Source: Salminus brasiliensis
Lineage: Eukaryota > Chordata > Actinopteri > Characiformes > Bryconidae
Direction of reading: 5' to 3'
Assembly (NCBI RefSeq): GCF_030463535.1
Contig: NC_132879.1
Coordinates: 40,082,597-40,146,596, forward strand
DNA: 64,000 nucleotides
The translations under genes were made by a program, and so were the position numbers. A model generated the notes under the pieces. The model had not been told where the DNA came from. It ran no database searches and was given only the letters and a program-made list of their open reading frames with translations. Each line of letters opens with the position of its first letter. Position 1 is the stretch's first letter. Shown in pieces: positions 38,501-49,386 of this stretch.

Positions 38501-39476
38501 ATGAACTGCAGAGATCTACAGCTGAGGTGAGAGACTCTGTCCATAGGACAACAATCAGTTGTACACTGCACAAATCTGGGCTTTATGGAAGAGTGGCAAG
38601 AGAAAAGCCATTTCTCAGAGATTTCTATTAAAGGTCTACTTTAAAGTTTGCCACAAGCCACCTGGGAGTCACACCAAACATGTGGAAGAAGGTGCTCTGG
38701 TCAGATGAAACCAAAATCACCTTTTTGGCCACAATGCAAAACGTTATGTTTGGCGTAAAAGCAACACAGCTCATCACCCTGAACACACCATCCCCACTGT
38801 CAAACGTGGTGGCAGCATCATGGTTTGGTGCCTGCTTTTCTTCAGCAAGGACAGGGAACATGGTTAAAATTGATGGGAAGATGGATGGAGCCAAATGCAG
38901 GACAATTCTGGAAGAAAACCTGTTGGAGTCTGCAAAAGACCTGAGACTGGGACGGAGATTTATCTTCCAACAAGACAGTGATCCAAAACATAAAGCAAAA
39001 TCTACAATGGAATGGTTCACAAATAAACGTATCCAGGTGTTAGAATGGCCAAGTTAAAGTCCAGATCGAATCCAATCGAGAATCTGTGGAAAGAGCTGAA
39101 AACTGCTGTTCACAAACGCTCTCCATCCAACGTCACTGAGCTCGAGCTGTTTTGCAAGGAAGAATGGGCAAAAATTTCAGTCGATGTGCAAAACTGATAG
39201 AGACATACCCCCAAGCAACTTGCAGCTATAATCGCAGCAAAAGGTGGCGCTACAAAGTATTAACGCAAGGGGGCCAAATAATATTGCACAGCCCACTTTT
39301 CAGTTTTTTATTTCTTAAAAAAGTTAAAAATATCCAATAAATTTCGTTCCACTTCATGATTGTGTCCCACTTGTTGATTTTTCACAAAAAATTACAATTT
39401 CATATAATTATGTTTTAAGCCTGAAATATGACAAAATGTAAAAAAAAAAATTACTTTTGCAAGGCACTGTATGTAC

Positions 39477-39545
<69 letters not shown>

Positions 39546-42500
39546 AATATAAATGGGAATAACCACCCTTGGCTGGGAGGACACTAGTAAGACATTGTGG
39601 CATTATTGATTAGTTGTTGAGTTATTCATAAGCAGCAGGAACTGAAAAACTTTTCATTTTTAGCAGATTTTTGTGGGTTGCTTGTAGTTAAGTATTAACT
39701 CTTCAATTATCCAAAAAATCCAAAAAACACTGTGTACCACTCTCCCTTTGAAAGTCAAATAAAATCTAGGACTATGTGTTAAATGCCTTTTGTCTTTTCA
39801 TGTCATATTCTGTGCCCTGTTTTATAGCAAAGCTGAGTGATCAGCAGCCAGTTTTGGAGAGCGGTTCAGTCAAAGGAGCCTCGACTACTGCGTCACTGCT
39901 GTTTTAATGCCTTCACTGTTGACAATGAGCACTGGTTGCTATGGCAACAGCGCTGTCAAAACAGTGGCATTTGCTCTGATGACTCTGCAGTAGGTGAAAG
40001 ACAAGGTTACTGAAGGCAGGACAAAATTAAGCCAGACCTCTGCCACTGGATATATTTTTATCCAAAGCATTTGATGAGCCACAAACAGATTTATTTTTCA
40101 ACATCATCAAAATCTAAACAGTTCTCATATTAAGGAAGAAAAATTGCATGGCAAAATGCCAAAGAACGTATCCATATATATGAGCAACTGGCCAGGAAAC
40201 ATGAGATACAGCAAGGTGGGTTGTCAGGCACCCACAGGTGGTGGAGTATTGTATGTCAGCTTATAGGGTACACACACAAATGCACTTACATGTCGCTGTC
40301 ACGCAAAACCCTTTTTTTCACCTTTTGATATAATGTGAATCTGGTAGTTCTTTACATTTCTACATACATTTCATGATAAATGGGCTAATAGAAATGCTTC
40401 AAAATGACCGAAATGGATCCCTATTTACATTTTAGGGCACTGATGAGTATGTTGGCCATTTGTCAGTGTCAGAATCATGATTTTCAGGTCACTATAATCT
40501 CCCACAGTGCACACAAATTATAGTAAACATTAAACCCAGTAAACATGAGCTGAATGTGGACCAAAATGCTTTGCAAGTCACTTGTTACTAAGCAACAGAC
40601 AATAGAACGAAAAGGATCCTATTTTCCTGTGTAGTCCCATGGTAGGATTATGTATCTTAACAACATAACGGTGAAATATTATCCCATGAACAGTGCAATG
40701 CTTTACTAACTTTAATTCAGAATTTAGTTTGTCTTTGTATGGAGTTTAAACACTGCTCTGCCACTCTGGTGTTTGTTTATGCAACCTGTGATGATGAGGA
40801 AGTGTCTGAATTAATTTGTATTTCTATTACTACTTTGTAAAAATAGTCTCTCCCTATTAAGGGGCAGTGGTGGCTCAGCTTCGGGCTGTTGATGACAGGG
40901 TTGTGGGTTCGATACCCTGGCTCGGCAAGCTGCCACTGTTAGGCCCTTGAGCAAGGCCCTTCACCTTTTCTGCTCCCCAGGTGCTGTAGCAATGGCTGCC
41001 CACCACTCGTGCACATGTGCTCACTGTCCAATGTGTGTTTCACTGGTGTGTATGTGTGTGTTCATTTTACGAATGGGATACATGCAGAAGCCAAATTCCA
41101 TATGTGCCAGTCACAAATGCTCAATGTGGTTGTTTAATGTTTAATATAGTGCAATACTAATTAGGGAGCAGAGATGCATTTCTGTCACAGCCATTGACTT
41201 CCATTGAAAGTTATGAAAGCTATCTCCTTATCCTGTGACGTTGCCATTTGAGATACAGGGAATTATGTAGATTCCTTTATTGGCTGAAACATCTTAGATG
41301 ATTAATCCTGTCATTTAAAGGCCAAACAATAAAAATGTACTGAACTGAACAATAACAAAGCATTTAAGCATTTTCCAAAATGCTTCACTAAGAATTGTTA
41401 AATAACTGCTGATTCATTTAAAAAATAAAAGTAATTAAATTTCTATATATTTTTGAAGTAACATTACCAATATACATAGGTGTAGAAAGGCATATGAAAA
41501 AACACTGTCTACAAGATATGATAAACAGTGACACAAAGCATAAAAACATGATCAAACAGAAATGGCACTGATTAATTAACAAAATTGAGATAAAGACTTA
41601 TAATAATATAAGTAATATGTCATAAAACCTATTCTCAAGATAGGCTTTGTGCAAATATAGACAATGTAATTTTACTATGGATGTCACAATACCAAAATTT
41701 TGTGTAGTATCACAATGGCTGATACCAAATAATACTATGGCAAAAAAAATAAACACTCATAATTGTCTGAAATACCAAATGTGTCTTGTATTTTACACAT
41801 ACAAACATTCCTCTTTTTAGAGCTCATCATGTGCAGTAACTTTTTTAAGAGTTACAAACCTGTGCTGGTTCCTGGTTCATTTAAATGAAGTTGTTAGAGC
41901 AATTAATTGTCTGTCAAATTGCTGTTATTAGTATTATTAGTAAATATTAGTTTTCTATACTACCACAACATGGCTCCAACAAACAGTAAAACAGGGACCC
42001 AAATTTGCTCTGATTTGTGTAGTAATCATAAGTCTCATTCTTTGTTTGTTCCAGGTGGGTTTGCAGAGTTCTCACATCTGTTTCCGGGCCTCTGTGAGGG
42101 CAAGTCCATGCTGGTTCCATCCTGTATCTCACAGCCCTGCCTTCCTATCAACAGCAGTGGCCCCACTCGCATTCTTCCCCACCTGTACCTGGGCTGCCAG
42201 AGGGACGTGCTTAACAAGGTGTGTTTATCTCATTTTTCTTAGCAGATGTATCAGGACATAGCTATATTGCAAAACAATTTCCTGTCGCAATCCTGTAGGT
42301 TGAGGTAGTTATTCAGGTACTTATTCATATTCAAATATTCATAATGTCTACAACTTGCTTATAAGACTTTTTTATTATGCAATTATTATTATGCAGACAA
42401 CTGTAGGCCACAGGCTGTTACAAGCTTTACGGCCAGGTTTTCAAGTCCTCAAGGCTGCTATGGTTCATATGTGAGCAACATGTCAGTTCCTCATTTGCAT

Positions 42501-44667
42501 CAACTTAATTCCTTGCATTAGTTTGAAAGCAGTTACTAAGCCTTAAATTAGCTGATGCCTATAGCCTTTAGTAGGGACTTTCAGCTAGGTGTTAGCAATT
42601 ACTGGAAATGTTTTATTTTTGTTTTTATTTTAAATGAGGATGTGAATCTGTAAATACAAAGTGTAATGACTGAAGGCTCACAAAACTACATCACTGTCTA
42701 ATCCCCCTACTGCAGGACCTTATGCAGCAGAACGACATTGCATACGTGCTCAATGCCAGTAACACCTGTCCCAAGCCTGATTTCATTCCGGAGTCCCACT
42801 TCCTGCGTGTTCCAGTCAATGACAGCTTCTGCGAAAAGATCCTGCCCTGGCTGGACAAATCAGTGGAATTCATAGGTCAGGTCTTGTCTAACCACAAGTT
42901 TTGAATAAGTATTGAATAATTAACTATTCTCACATGGGAATACGGAGACATTGCTTTTCTTTGCCCTTTCTTTCATTTGGATTTTCTGTAGCCAGAATCT
43001 AAATGCAGGGTGCTTACATCAGAGTGTTCATTAAGAAAGGAATTTCATAGCTTTACAAAGTTCTGCAACACTGTACTCTCCAAAGCTCAATTTAAAGCTG
43101 GAAGAATAGCCTTGCTGTGTGCCAGTTAACTTGTGGCCTACTTACTTTCATGTTTCTCCCCCAGAAAAAGCAAAGGCTTGCAATGCCAGGGTTCTAGTCC
43201 ACTGCTTGGCAGGAATTTCGCGATCAGCCACTATTGCCATTGCCTATATCATGAAGAGGATGGATATGTCCTTAGATGAGGCCTACAGGTATGATTATAA
43301 CCATCACTAACCATCTGTGATTGAGGGCAATCTCAGAAGTGAACATTTCTATTAAAGGTTTCCACTTTTGACAGGTTTTCTGGTCTCATGAAGTCCAACT
43401 TTCTGTTCTGGCCGAGGCATCCCCTCATTAAAATGAATGTCACCACCAATTAAAGCTTGTGCTGTGAGGCTTGCTAATGAGAAACCATGACACAAATGGC
43501 TAACAACATGTTTACCTCCCTAGGTTTGTAAAAGAGAAGAGGCCCACCATCTCACCTAACTTCAACTTCCTTGGTCAGCTATTAGACTTTGAGAAGAAGA
43601 TTAAGAGCCCAGAGAAAATCGAGGCCCAATGCAAACAGGTAGAGCTGGCTGAAGAGCACAGCCAAGAATTAGAGGGGCATGCTCCAGACATGCCTAGCAC
43701 AGCTAGGACAGAGACCTTGTCTATGGTGGCCCCACTAGAGCCTTTGACCCTTCCTTGTGTACTAGCTGGGGTTCCTGAGGAGCAGCTGCTGGCTCAGGCT
43801 CTGTGTAGCCTGCAGCTGGGCGAGGGCCTGGAGGACAACACCCGCCTGAAGCGCTCCTTCTCCTTGGACATCAAGTCGTTTGGGGAGCCGAGCACTGGAG
43901 CCATCCTCCGGGAGGGTGGCGGATACACTCCGGACTACTATAAACAGTCCTCCTTCAAGGACCCCGCAGCCAAGCCCTGTCAGTTCTCTCCAGTGCAAGA
44001 GGTTTCAGAGCAGTCGACGCCGGAGCAAAGTCCAGATAAGGAGCAGGCAGACAGCCCAGCAAATGGCAACTCAAGCAACACTAATCCGCCTGCCAAACCC
44101 CAAGCCACAATCTCTAAGCCCCCTCCTGCTCCTCCTCCACCTGCCGCCCGCCCACAGCTTCTGCACAGGAGTGGTAGCATGGAGGAAACCCCAAGCGCTG
44201 CCAGCTTCCTGCTGGGCCTGTCATGTTCGCAGCAGAAGCTGACCAAAGGTGGACTGGGAACGCTCAAGGGTTGGCACTCGGACATCCTCCTTGGTTCTAT
44301 GGCTGTCTCCTCGTCCTCGCTGAGCGGAGGGGGCTGGTACCTCTCCTCTGAGTCAGCTCGCTTTTACTCCACTTCAGCCATCTTTAGCAGCAGCAGCGGA
44401 GGCACCCAGGGTAGCTTTGCAGCAGCGTACAGCTGCAGCCAGGGGCTGGAGGCAGTGAGGAGGCGGGGACGTCAGCGTAGCGGAGACCTTGGAGACTCGC
44501 GACGCAGCTGGCATGAGGAGAGCAGCTTTGAGAAGCAGCTAAAGCGGCGCAGCTGCCAAATGGAGTTTGGCGACGGCATGACAGAGAGCCGCTCCAGGGA
44601 GGAGCTGGTCAAAGTGGGTAGCCAGTCCAGCTTCTCTGGGAGCATGGAGATCATTGAGGTGTCCTGA
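28151..44667 (+). CDS. dusp16: Dual-specificity phosphatase 16 (MAP kinase phosphatase 7)
   Basis: Six coding exons: 28151-28396, 35560-35695, 42055-42218, 42716-42875, 43165-43288 and 43524-44667. All have GT-AG boundaries and matching phases, giving 657 residues (human DUSP16 665). The N-terminal rhodanese-like domain carries the MAPK-docking basic cluster [11 protein letters not shown]. The phosphatase domain has Asp218 (VPVNDSF, general acid) and the signature [11 protein letters not shown] with Cys249 and Arg255. The long tail keeps human-like blocks: [20 protein letters not shown]-like, [26 protein letters not shown] and the terminus [16 protein letters not shown]. The family dephosphorylates JNK and p38 and shuttles between nucleus and cytoplasm. 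The start ATG 28151 is supported by downstream MKP homology; an in-frame GTG at 28139 is not needed. Exon 3 follows a (TG)19 tract. The gene is head to head with crebl2 and convergent with lrp6. Confidence 0.97.
29506..29819. mobile_element. Tc1-type MITE
   Basis: The left end CAGTTGTATGCAAAAGCATG and the right end reversed (TAGTCATATGCAAAACATTT) are similar. Both continue into GGGCACCCCTG or its diverged copy. It has no coding capacity. The ends are related to those of 9928-10225. Confidence 0.65.
31568..31602. repeat. (CTTT)n microsatellite
   Basis: About eight tetranucleotide units with small interruptions at the right end. A (GA)n run follows at about 31793-31815. Confidence 0.85.
32287..32440 (-). 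mobile_element. SINE tail fragment
   Basis: Starts with four AAAGGT units (the reversed 3' tail). It reads on the minus strand as GGTTAAATGTGGAGGACAC-type text, related to the tail of the plus-strand SINE at 40861. No tRNA-like head with A/B boxes is visible, so the copy is 5' truncated. Confidence 0.55.
34031..34525 (-). mobile_element. Internally deleted Tc1-like transposon
   Basis: On the minus strand, 34208-34035 encodes a transposase C-terminus (SMEVPPHNL, then [11 protein letters not shown]), with a frameshift relative to the family. The adjoining 34210-34450 corresponds to the transposase N-terminus in the same orientation. The middle, including the catalytic core, is missing. This is how MITE-like derivatives arise. 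Confidence 0.75.
35516..35553. repeat. (TG)19 tract at the dusp16 exon 3 acceptor
   Basis: Nineteen perfect TG units end six bases before exon 3 (…GTGTTTCAG|TTGGAACTG), occupying the place of the polypyrimidine tract. The exon start is fixed by reading frame and homology. Confidence 0.95.
37927..39471 (+). mobile_element. Tc1-like transposon with long terminal inverted repeats, inactive
   Basis: The transposase is in pieces. 38251-38631 holds the helix-turn-helix N-terminus ([18 protein letters not shown]). 38680-39057 holds the catalytic part with first Asp in LWSDETK and second Asp in [12 protein letters not shown]. The third acidic residue ([10 protein letters not shown]) lies beyond a frameshift near 39070. 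A stop near 38629 separates the halves. Inverted repeats share GTGGAACGAAATTTATTGGA (left about 37995, right about 39335 reversed). The right end is intact (GGCACTGTA); the left outer end of about 50 bases is missing or replaced by TATATATG sequence. Not autonomous. Confidence 0.92.
39479..39532. repeat. (TA)n microsatellite
   Basis: About 27 TA units directly beside the right end of the Tc1 element. Similar TA-rich text precedes the left end, which suggests insertion into a TA-rich tract. Confidence 0.95.
39935..39948. promoter_or_regulatory. RFX X-box motif in dusp16 intron 3
   Basis: GTTGCTATGGCAAC matches the palindromic RFX consensus GTTGCCATGGCAAC at 13 of 14 positions. The surrounding block (about 39830-40010) is non-repetitive and GC-richer than the rest of the intron, which would suit an enhancer. 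Confidence 0.5.
40861..41150 (+). mobile_element. tRNA-derived SINE
   Basis: The head has an A-box-like TGGCTCAGCTTC at 40871 and a B box GGTTCGATACC at 40906-40917. The body contains GGCCCTTGAGCAAGGCCCTT and GCTGCCCACCACTC, a familiar fish SINE body. The tail ends in a GGGATACATGCAGAAGCC-type sequence. It is in sense orientation within dusp16 intron 3. Confidence 0.85.
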
Positions 44668-45176
44668 AAGCAGGACTTCCACCTCCCTCTTACAGCGATG
44701 CTTAGGCGAAAGATCAAACTTGTGCATTACTCTGCTTACTCCAGATGTAAGTGAATAACAAAGACATGTTTAGTGTCCCAAGTGCTTATTTAGCGTTGCA
44801 TTGGAGCTGACAAATAATGGAAGCTTTTTGCTTCCATTAAGCATTGTGCATGTGGTTTCCGGTATTATGTGACATTCTGTAATCTAAAGATTGAACGTAT
44901 GATCAAAATGTATGTGTCAGGATACCTGTATTCTTGTTTCTAGCCGTCACAATATGCTTAACATTGTGGACACCGTGAGTACATCTGCAACACAATTGCA
45001 TTGCATGCATCACATGTAATTGTGTGTGTATGTGTATATATATATTTCATTTTCTTTCAAATCATTTAACTAATTTAAATTTATATATTAAAAAAATAAC
45101 ATGATTGAACATTCATAAAATTCAGCTTGTAAATGATCATTCCATTTATTGAAGATAAAGATTTACTCAAAACATA

Positions 45177-46094
45177 CAGTGCCTATAAAAAGTATTCACC
45201 ACCTTGGATGGTTTCTCTTGAAATTGCTTTGTAAATGGAATCATGGTCAGTATAATGTGGCAAAAAAACTTGTTAATGTCAATGTAAAAACAGATTTCTA
45301 CAAAGTAATGACCATTAAATAAAAATACTTGTAAATAATTAATTGCATAAAAATTGTGATCTAAGTCAACAGAGGTCTTACTAAGTGCAGTGAATGTGTC
45401 TCAACTAAATGTAGTATTAATGTATTAATTAATAATACCTGTCTAGAAGGTCCAGTCACAGGTTAATCAGTATTCCTGGCTACAAATACACCAAGAAGAC
45501 ACAAAAGAACACCCCACACAACTCAAATCCTTATTGAAGAGTATAAATCAAAGAATGGTTACAATTAAAAAATTCCAAGTCACTAAACATCCCCTGGAGT
45601 ATAGCTCAATGCATGAGAAGGAATGGAAGGAATATGGCACATGTGTAAATCTGCCTAGAGCAGGGCGTCCTCACAAACTGAGGGACCGTGCAAAAAGGAG
45701 ACTAATGTGTGAGGCCATCAGGACACTTAGGGCTACCTATTACCCGACAGTTTATGCTCAAAAAAATTTAATGTAGCCGAATGAAAACAATTCAGCAAAA
45801 AAGAGTGGGCAGAAAATCCTTTACTGTAATCGAAACCAAACTGCAAACACTTGGTTGCAGTTGTTGCCATGAGTGGCACTATCAGTTATTAGGTTTACTT
45901 TCCCCACCTTAATTTTTCCCATGGGTAATATAGGTATTGAATAATTCTTTATTTTCAATAAATGGAATGAAATTTTTAAAGCTGCATCGTGTGTTTAATT
46001 ATGTTTACTTCATCTTATAATAGTTGGATAAACTGAAAAAAATTACAAAAGTGACACATTGGGAAGGGGAAAAATACATTTTTACAACACTGTA
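45177..46094 (+). mobile_element. Internally deleted Tc1-like element with unlike ends
   Basis: The left end CAGTGCCTATAAAAAGTATT belongs to the family seen at 1-830. The right end, reversed, is TACAGTGTTGTAAAAATGTA, typical of another family. TA occurs at both borders (45175-45176, 46093-46094). A relic of the transposase N-terminus (WKEYGTCVNLPRAGRP) lies at about 45625-45670; the catalytic core is absent. Confidence 0.7.
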
Positions 46095-46780
46095 TTTTGA
46101 AATTTTCTCCAAAATGGCAACTGTATAGGAGAAGGAAAATTTCTTCCTAATTTTCATTGGAAGTCTCTGTAAAATCATTTTATTTTCAAGTCAGTTTGGA
46201 GCTTTTCTGTTTGTCCATTTATCATGAAAACATGACATGCTTTAAAGAACAATTACCCGATTCTAAGTCAAAAACAGCAAAAGATGGAGTTTTTGTGTGG
46301 TTTATGCATCCCTAATAGACACCAGTGTCATGTACTACCAGAAACCACATGAGGCCACAAGCTTCCATTAGCATTGCACCTCTTACTATAAAACTAAGAA
46401 AGCAAGTGTTGGCTAAAAGAGAAAATTGTGTTCATCTGATTTTTTGACAAAGCATCACTTCAGACTCCACAGTTTTTTCTTTTTTTTTTAGTTTACTTGT
46501 AACTAGAGGGAGGACTTGTTTTGTGTTATCTGGCCAAATTCTTTGTAGATGGCTGGTTTGGACTATAACCAGCAATGTAGCTGTGCTTTGTAGACTCTTC
46601 TCTAATACTGACCAAGAACATTTTTGTAATAGCTGAACTTTACAGGTAAGAATTTTCACCAAATGCAGCTGCATATCACTGAATGTCAAAATGCGGACAC
46701 ATGGACACTTTCAGTTGGTATATATATTTTTTTGTTTTGTTAGTTTGTTTTTAATTTAGTTTTGTGTTAACTGAGCCTGT

Positions 46781-46820
46781 TTGTTTGTTTGTTTGTTTGT
46801 TTGTTTGTTTGTTTGTTTTT
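46781..46820. repeat. (GTTT)n microsatellite
   Basis: About ten GTTT units. Confidence 0.85.
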
Positions 46821-47667
46821 GTCTGCGGATCAGTAACGGTTATAGACCATTTTCCATCTATATTGTGAATTATCCGATATCTCTGTCTGACTCTAGTACC
46901 GAAACCTGAGCCCGAAATCCAAGCATGAATGAAGTTGAACTGGATTGAAGATGTTTGTTACCTTTTTTGTTAATGCTTTGCCATGCCGGGGGTGTCTAGG
47001 TAGCATTTATTGAGTACCTCACAAATCCAAATTAAGGGCTTTTTATCTTTTATTTCTAAGCATTTGTTTTCCTTTGACTCTTATGCATAGTTCATTGACA
47101 ATTAAAATCTCAGGACAATTTAAATCTTTTCATTTGAGAAAAAGACAAGTCCCTTTTGATTGTTCAGCCATGCTACTTTGAAACACAGAGATTGAAACTG
47201 CATGTTTTCTGGGTGAGACGTCTGGATTCTTCCCAAATCAGTTGCCAGGAGTTAGAACGGAAGCTGGAAATGCCTGGTGGAGGTACTTTGGCTCGTTCTA
47301 CCAACCGGCTGGGTAGTTTAGCAAGTGTTGAGGTTGAAACTCTTGTTCAAAGACACGCACAACTGGATCTCGACTGGAATCCAAAGGGTGGGAGCCATCC
47401 TGTGGAGTGTGGAGAAGGAATGCCTTTAGTAGCTGCACTCAGACTCTGCTCCTTTGCACAGTCAATTATTGCACTACTGTGGTCGGCACATTAGCAATAA
47501 GTCAACACTTTTGCGTTGTCTTATCGGGTCACATCACAGCGTAATTCTGCCGTGCGTGTTGGGGACAGGCGGTGGTTGTTTTGGTTGATGTGATTGCAGG
47601 TATGTGTAATTGAGTGTGGCCTGAAGGAGGATATGCTTTAAAATACAAAAAGAAGAAAAAATGTGAT

Positions 47668-47708
47668 TTTTATCATAATTAAACCAGTCAGGTTTAATTA
47701 TGATAAAA
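47668..47708 (+). repeat. Perfect 18-bp hairpin
   Basis: Arms 47668-47685 (TTTTATCATAATTAAACC) and 47691-47708 are exact reverse complements around the loop AGTCA. If transcribed in the dusp16 3' UTR it would form an AU-rich stem. No bacterial-type terminator role applies here. Confidence 0.85.
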
Positions 47709-48112
47709 TGGTTTAATAAGGAACTGAGTCAGGTGTGTTGCAACACAAAAAAAATAACAGAATTATAAAGAAAGTAATCCTGATCCAAAATATGACTTCT
47801 TAAATTCAACTAAATTTGAAGAAATGAAAAACCACATATAGTGTATAACAGTTCTCTAGTCTGCTCGATTGCACTGCATGTTAATACACCATGCCTGTAA
47901 CCCTGGATTACAGAGCAAAACACTACGAGGTGCAATATGGTGTACGTGTAGCAAAGTCCGGTATCATTTGGAAGCGATTGGGCATAACGGTTATACAGGC
48001 AAGGCCTTCAAGACTCATCAGTGTCCGCTTAGTGGACAGCATACTTCCTTACCCACTAACCCTGAGTGATGTTTGTGGAAAAAGGAAGTGCTGAGAGTGC
48101 TGTCGTTTTTAA

Positions 48113-48185
48113 TTTTTTTTTTTTTTTTTTTTTTTTTTAGTTGCTGGTGCTTTGTTTAAAAAAAAAAAGAAAAAAAAGAAAAGAA
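48113..48185. repeat. T26 run followed by A-rich run
   Basis: T26 at 48113-48138 is followed after 19 bases by A11 and AAAGAAAA repeats. The two tracts can pair. Confidence 0.85.
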
Positions 48186-49208
48186 CAAATAATCAAGTAC
48201 AGTGTTCATGGCAGTCTCTTTGAAAATGATTTACGCTCAAACATCTCAGCCATTGGTTTCTTCTAGAATTATCAATTCTTATTGTGAAAGCAGCGTTGAC
48301 TTGAGGTGACTACATGCTAGCATCAGGAGCTTTACTGCAGTGCATTTCAGGTTGGAATCTATAACCTTTTTCAACAGTGTAGAAAACACTAATGTGCAGA
48401 GGAAAAATGCTTTGTTGTGCGTCAGAGCATTTTAAGACTGAGTAGTACTGAGCGATGTGACGTCTGTACAGTGTCATCATGTTCACTTTCTAGCCATCTA
48501 ACCAGGGCTTCACAGTTGTGAGGACACTGAAACCACCTCATATATTCACCACAGAGCCAGAACCTTCCAGATGTTAAGGCTGGATGGCACCTTGTCTTTT
48601 GTTGTTGTTGCTTTAATTTTACCTGGTGCTTGTTTTTTTTTGTTTTTTGTTTTTTTTCTCTTTAAACAGCAAAGGCATAAACAGTAAATGAGATGCTTGT
48701 TAATTTTGAAGGTTTTCCCTAAAGCTGTGAAAACAAGCATGGGTCTGTTATAAAAAAAAAAGTGAAGGTTTTTCATTTCTGTCATGAATCATTTGAAAGT
48801 TATGCCATGATGCTTCATCACAAAAATCTGTAATCTAAGAATCCACAGCATGGACTGGTTATTTTAGCTGTCGTGTAGAGCGTTGTTTGAGCACTGATCG
48901 CTCCTTCTTAATGACTTGTTAATTTATGATGTGTACAGCAAGTGAAAGCCAGCTTGTGTCCAAATTCTCACATAATTTTCCCCTCACTGAATGATTACGT
49001 CATCACATATATGTAGATGAGGAGGAGCATGGCTAATGTGATGGGGTCAAAATCCAGTATGTCATCGGCTTTTTCAGATTGTACCATTGTGTGAAGGCCT
49101 ATGAAGATGCTTGAGAACATGTGCTTTTTCCCTCCAAGGTGTGCAGTTTTACATGCCGAAGAAGTTCCGTGATGTTGATGATTTTAGTTGTGTTCAACTG
49201 AACAAATG

Positions 49209-49214
49209 AATAAA
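49209..49214 (+). terminator. Candidate dusp16 poly(A) signal
   Basis: Canonical AATAAA followed by T/G-rich text (TTTATTTGTAAAGTTGT) about 30 bases later. It lies just upstream of a Tc1 insertion. There is no transcript evidence. Confidence 0.4.
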
Positions 49215-49386
49215 ACCCAAAACGGTACTTAACACATGCATTTATTTGTAAAGTTGTACTTTTCACTTTAAGATAACATCCAGCTGACTTTGGATCAGAT
49301 TGTGTCAATCTTGATCTTCCTAACAATGAGCTAAAAAGCCTAAACCGATTCAGGAACAGCCCCTCTGATCACAGGCAGAGTATGTA

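Larger units (their letters stand above)
35696..42054 (+). other. dusp16: dusp16 intron 3
   Basis: A 6.4-kb intron (donor CTCTCAG|GTTTGA, acceptor TTGTTCCAG). It contains a Tc1 copy (37927-39471), (TA)n (39479-39532), an X-box (39935-39948) and a SINE (40861-41150). Frames at 35782-36105 and 37592-37840 look non-coding. Confidence 0.85.
44668..49214 (+). other. dusp16: dusp16 3' UTR and possible downstream flank
   Basis: No further coding exon is recognised. AATAAA at 49209-49214 would give a 4.5-kb 3' UTR; an earlier AATAAA lies near 45957 inside a transposon remnant. The stretch contains that remnant (45177-46094), (GTTT)n near 46781-46820, a perfect hairpin (47668-47708) and T26 then an A-rich run (48113-48185). 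A 112-residue frame at 47156-47494 has no recognisable homology. The UTR extent is uncertain. Confidence 0.45.

Noticed and set aside
47156-47494. A 112-codon plus-strand frame after dusp16
   Set aside because: No similarity recognised, and its position fits the 3' UTR. A conservation test would be needed to revive it.
47668-47708. Rho-independent-type terminator
   Set aside because: The hairpin is AT-rich and the context is eukaryotic, so a bacterial terminator reading is meaningless.
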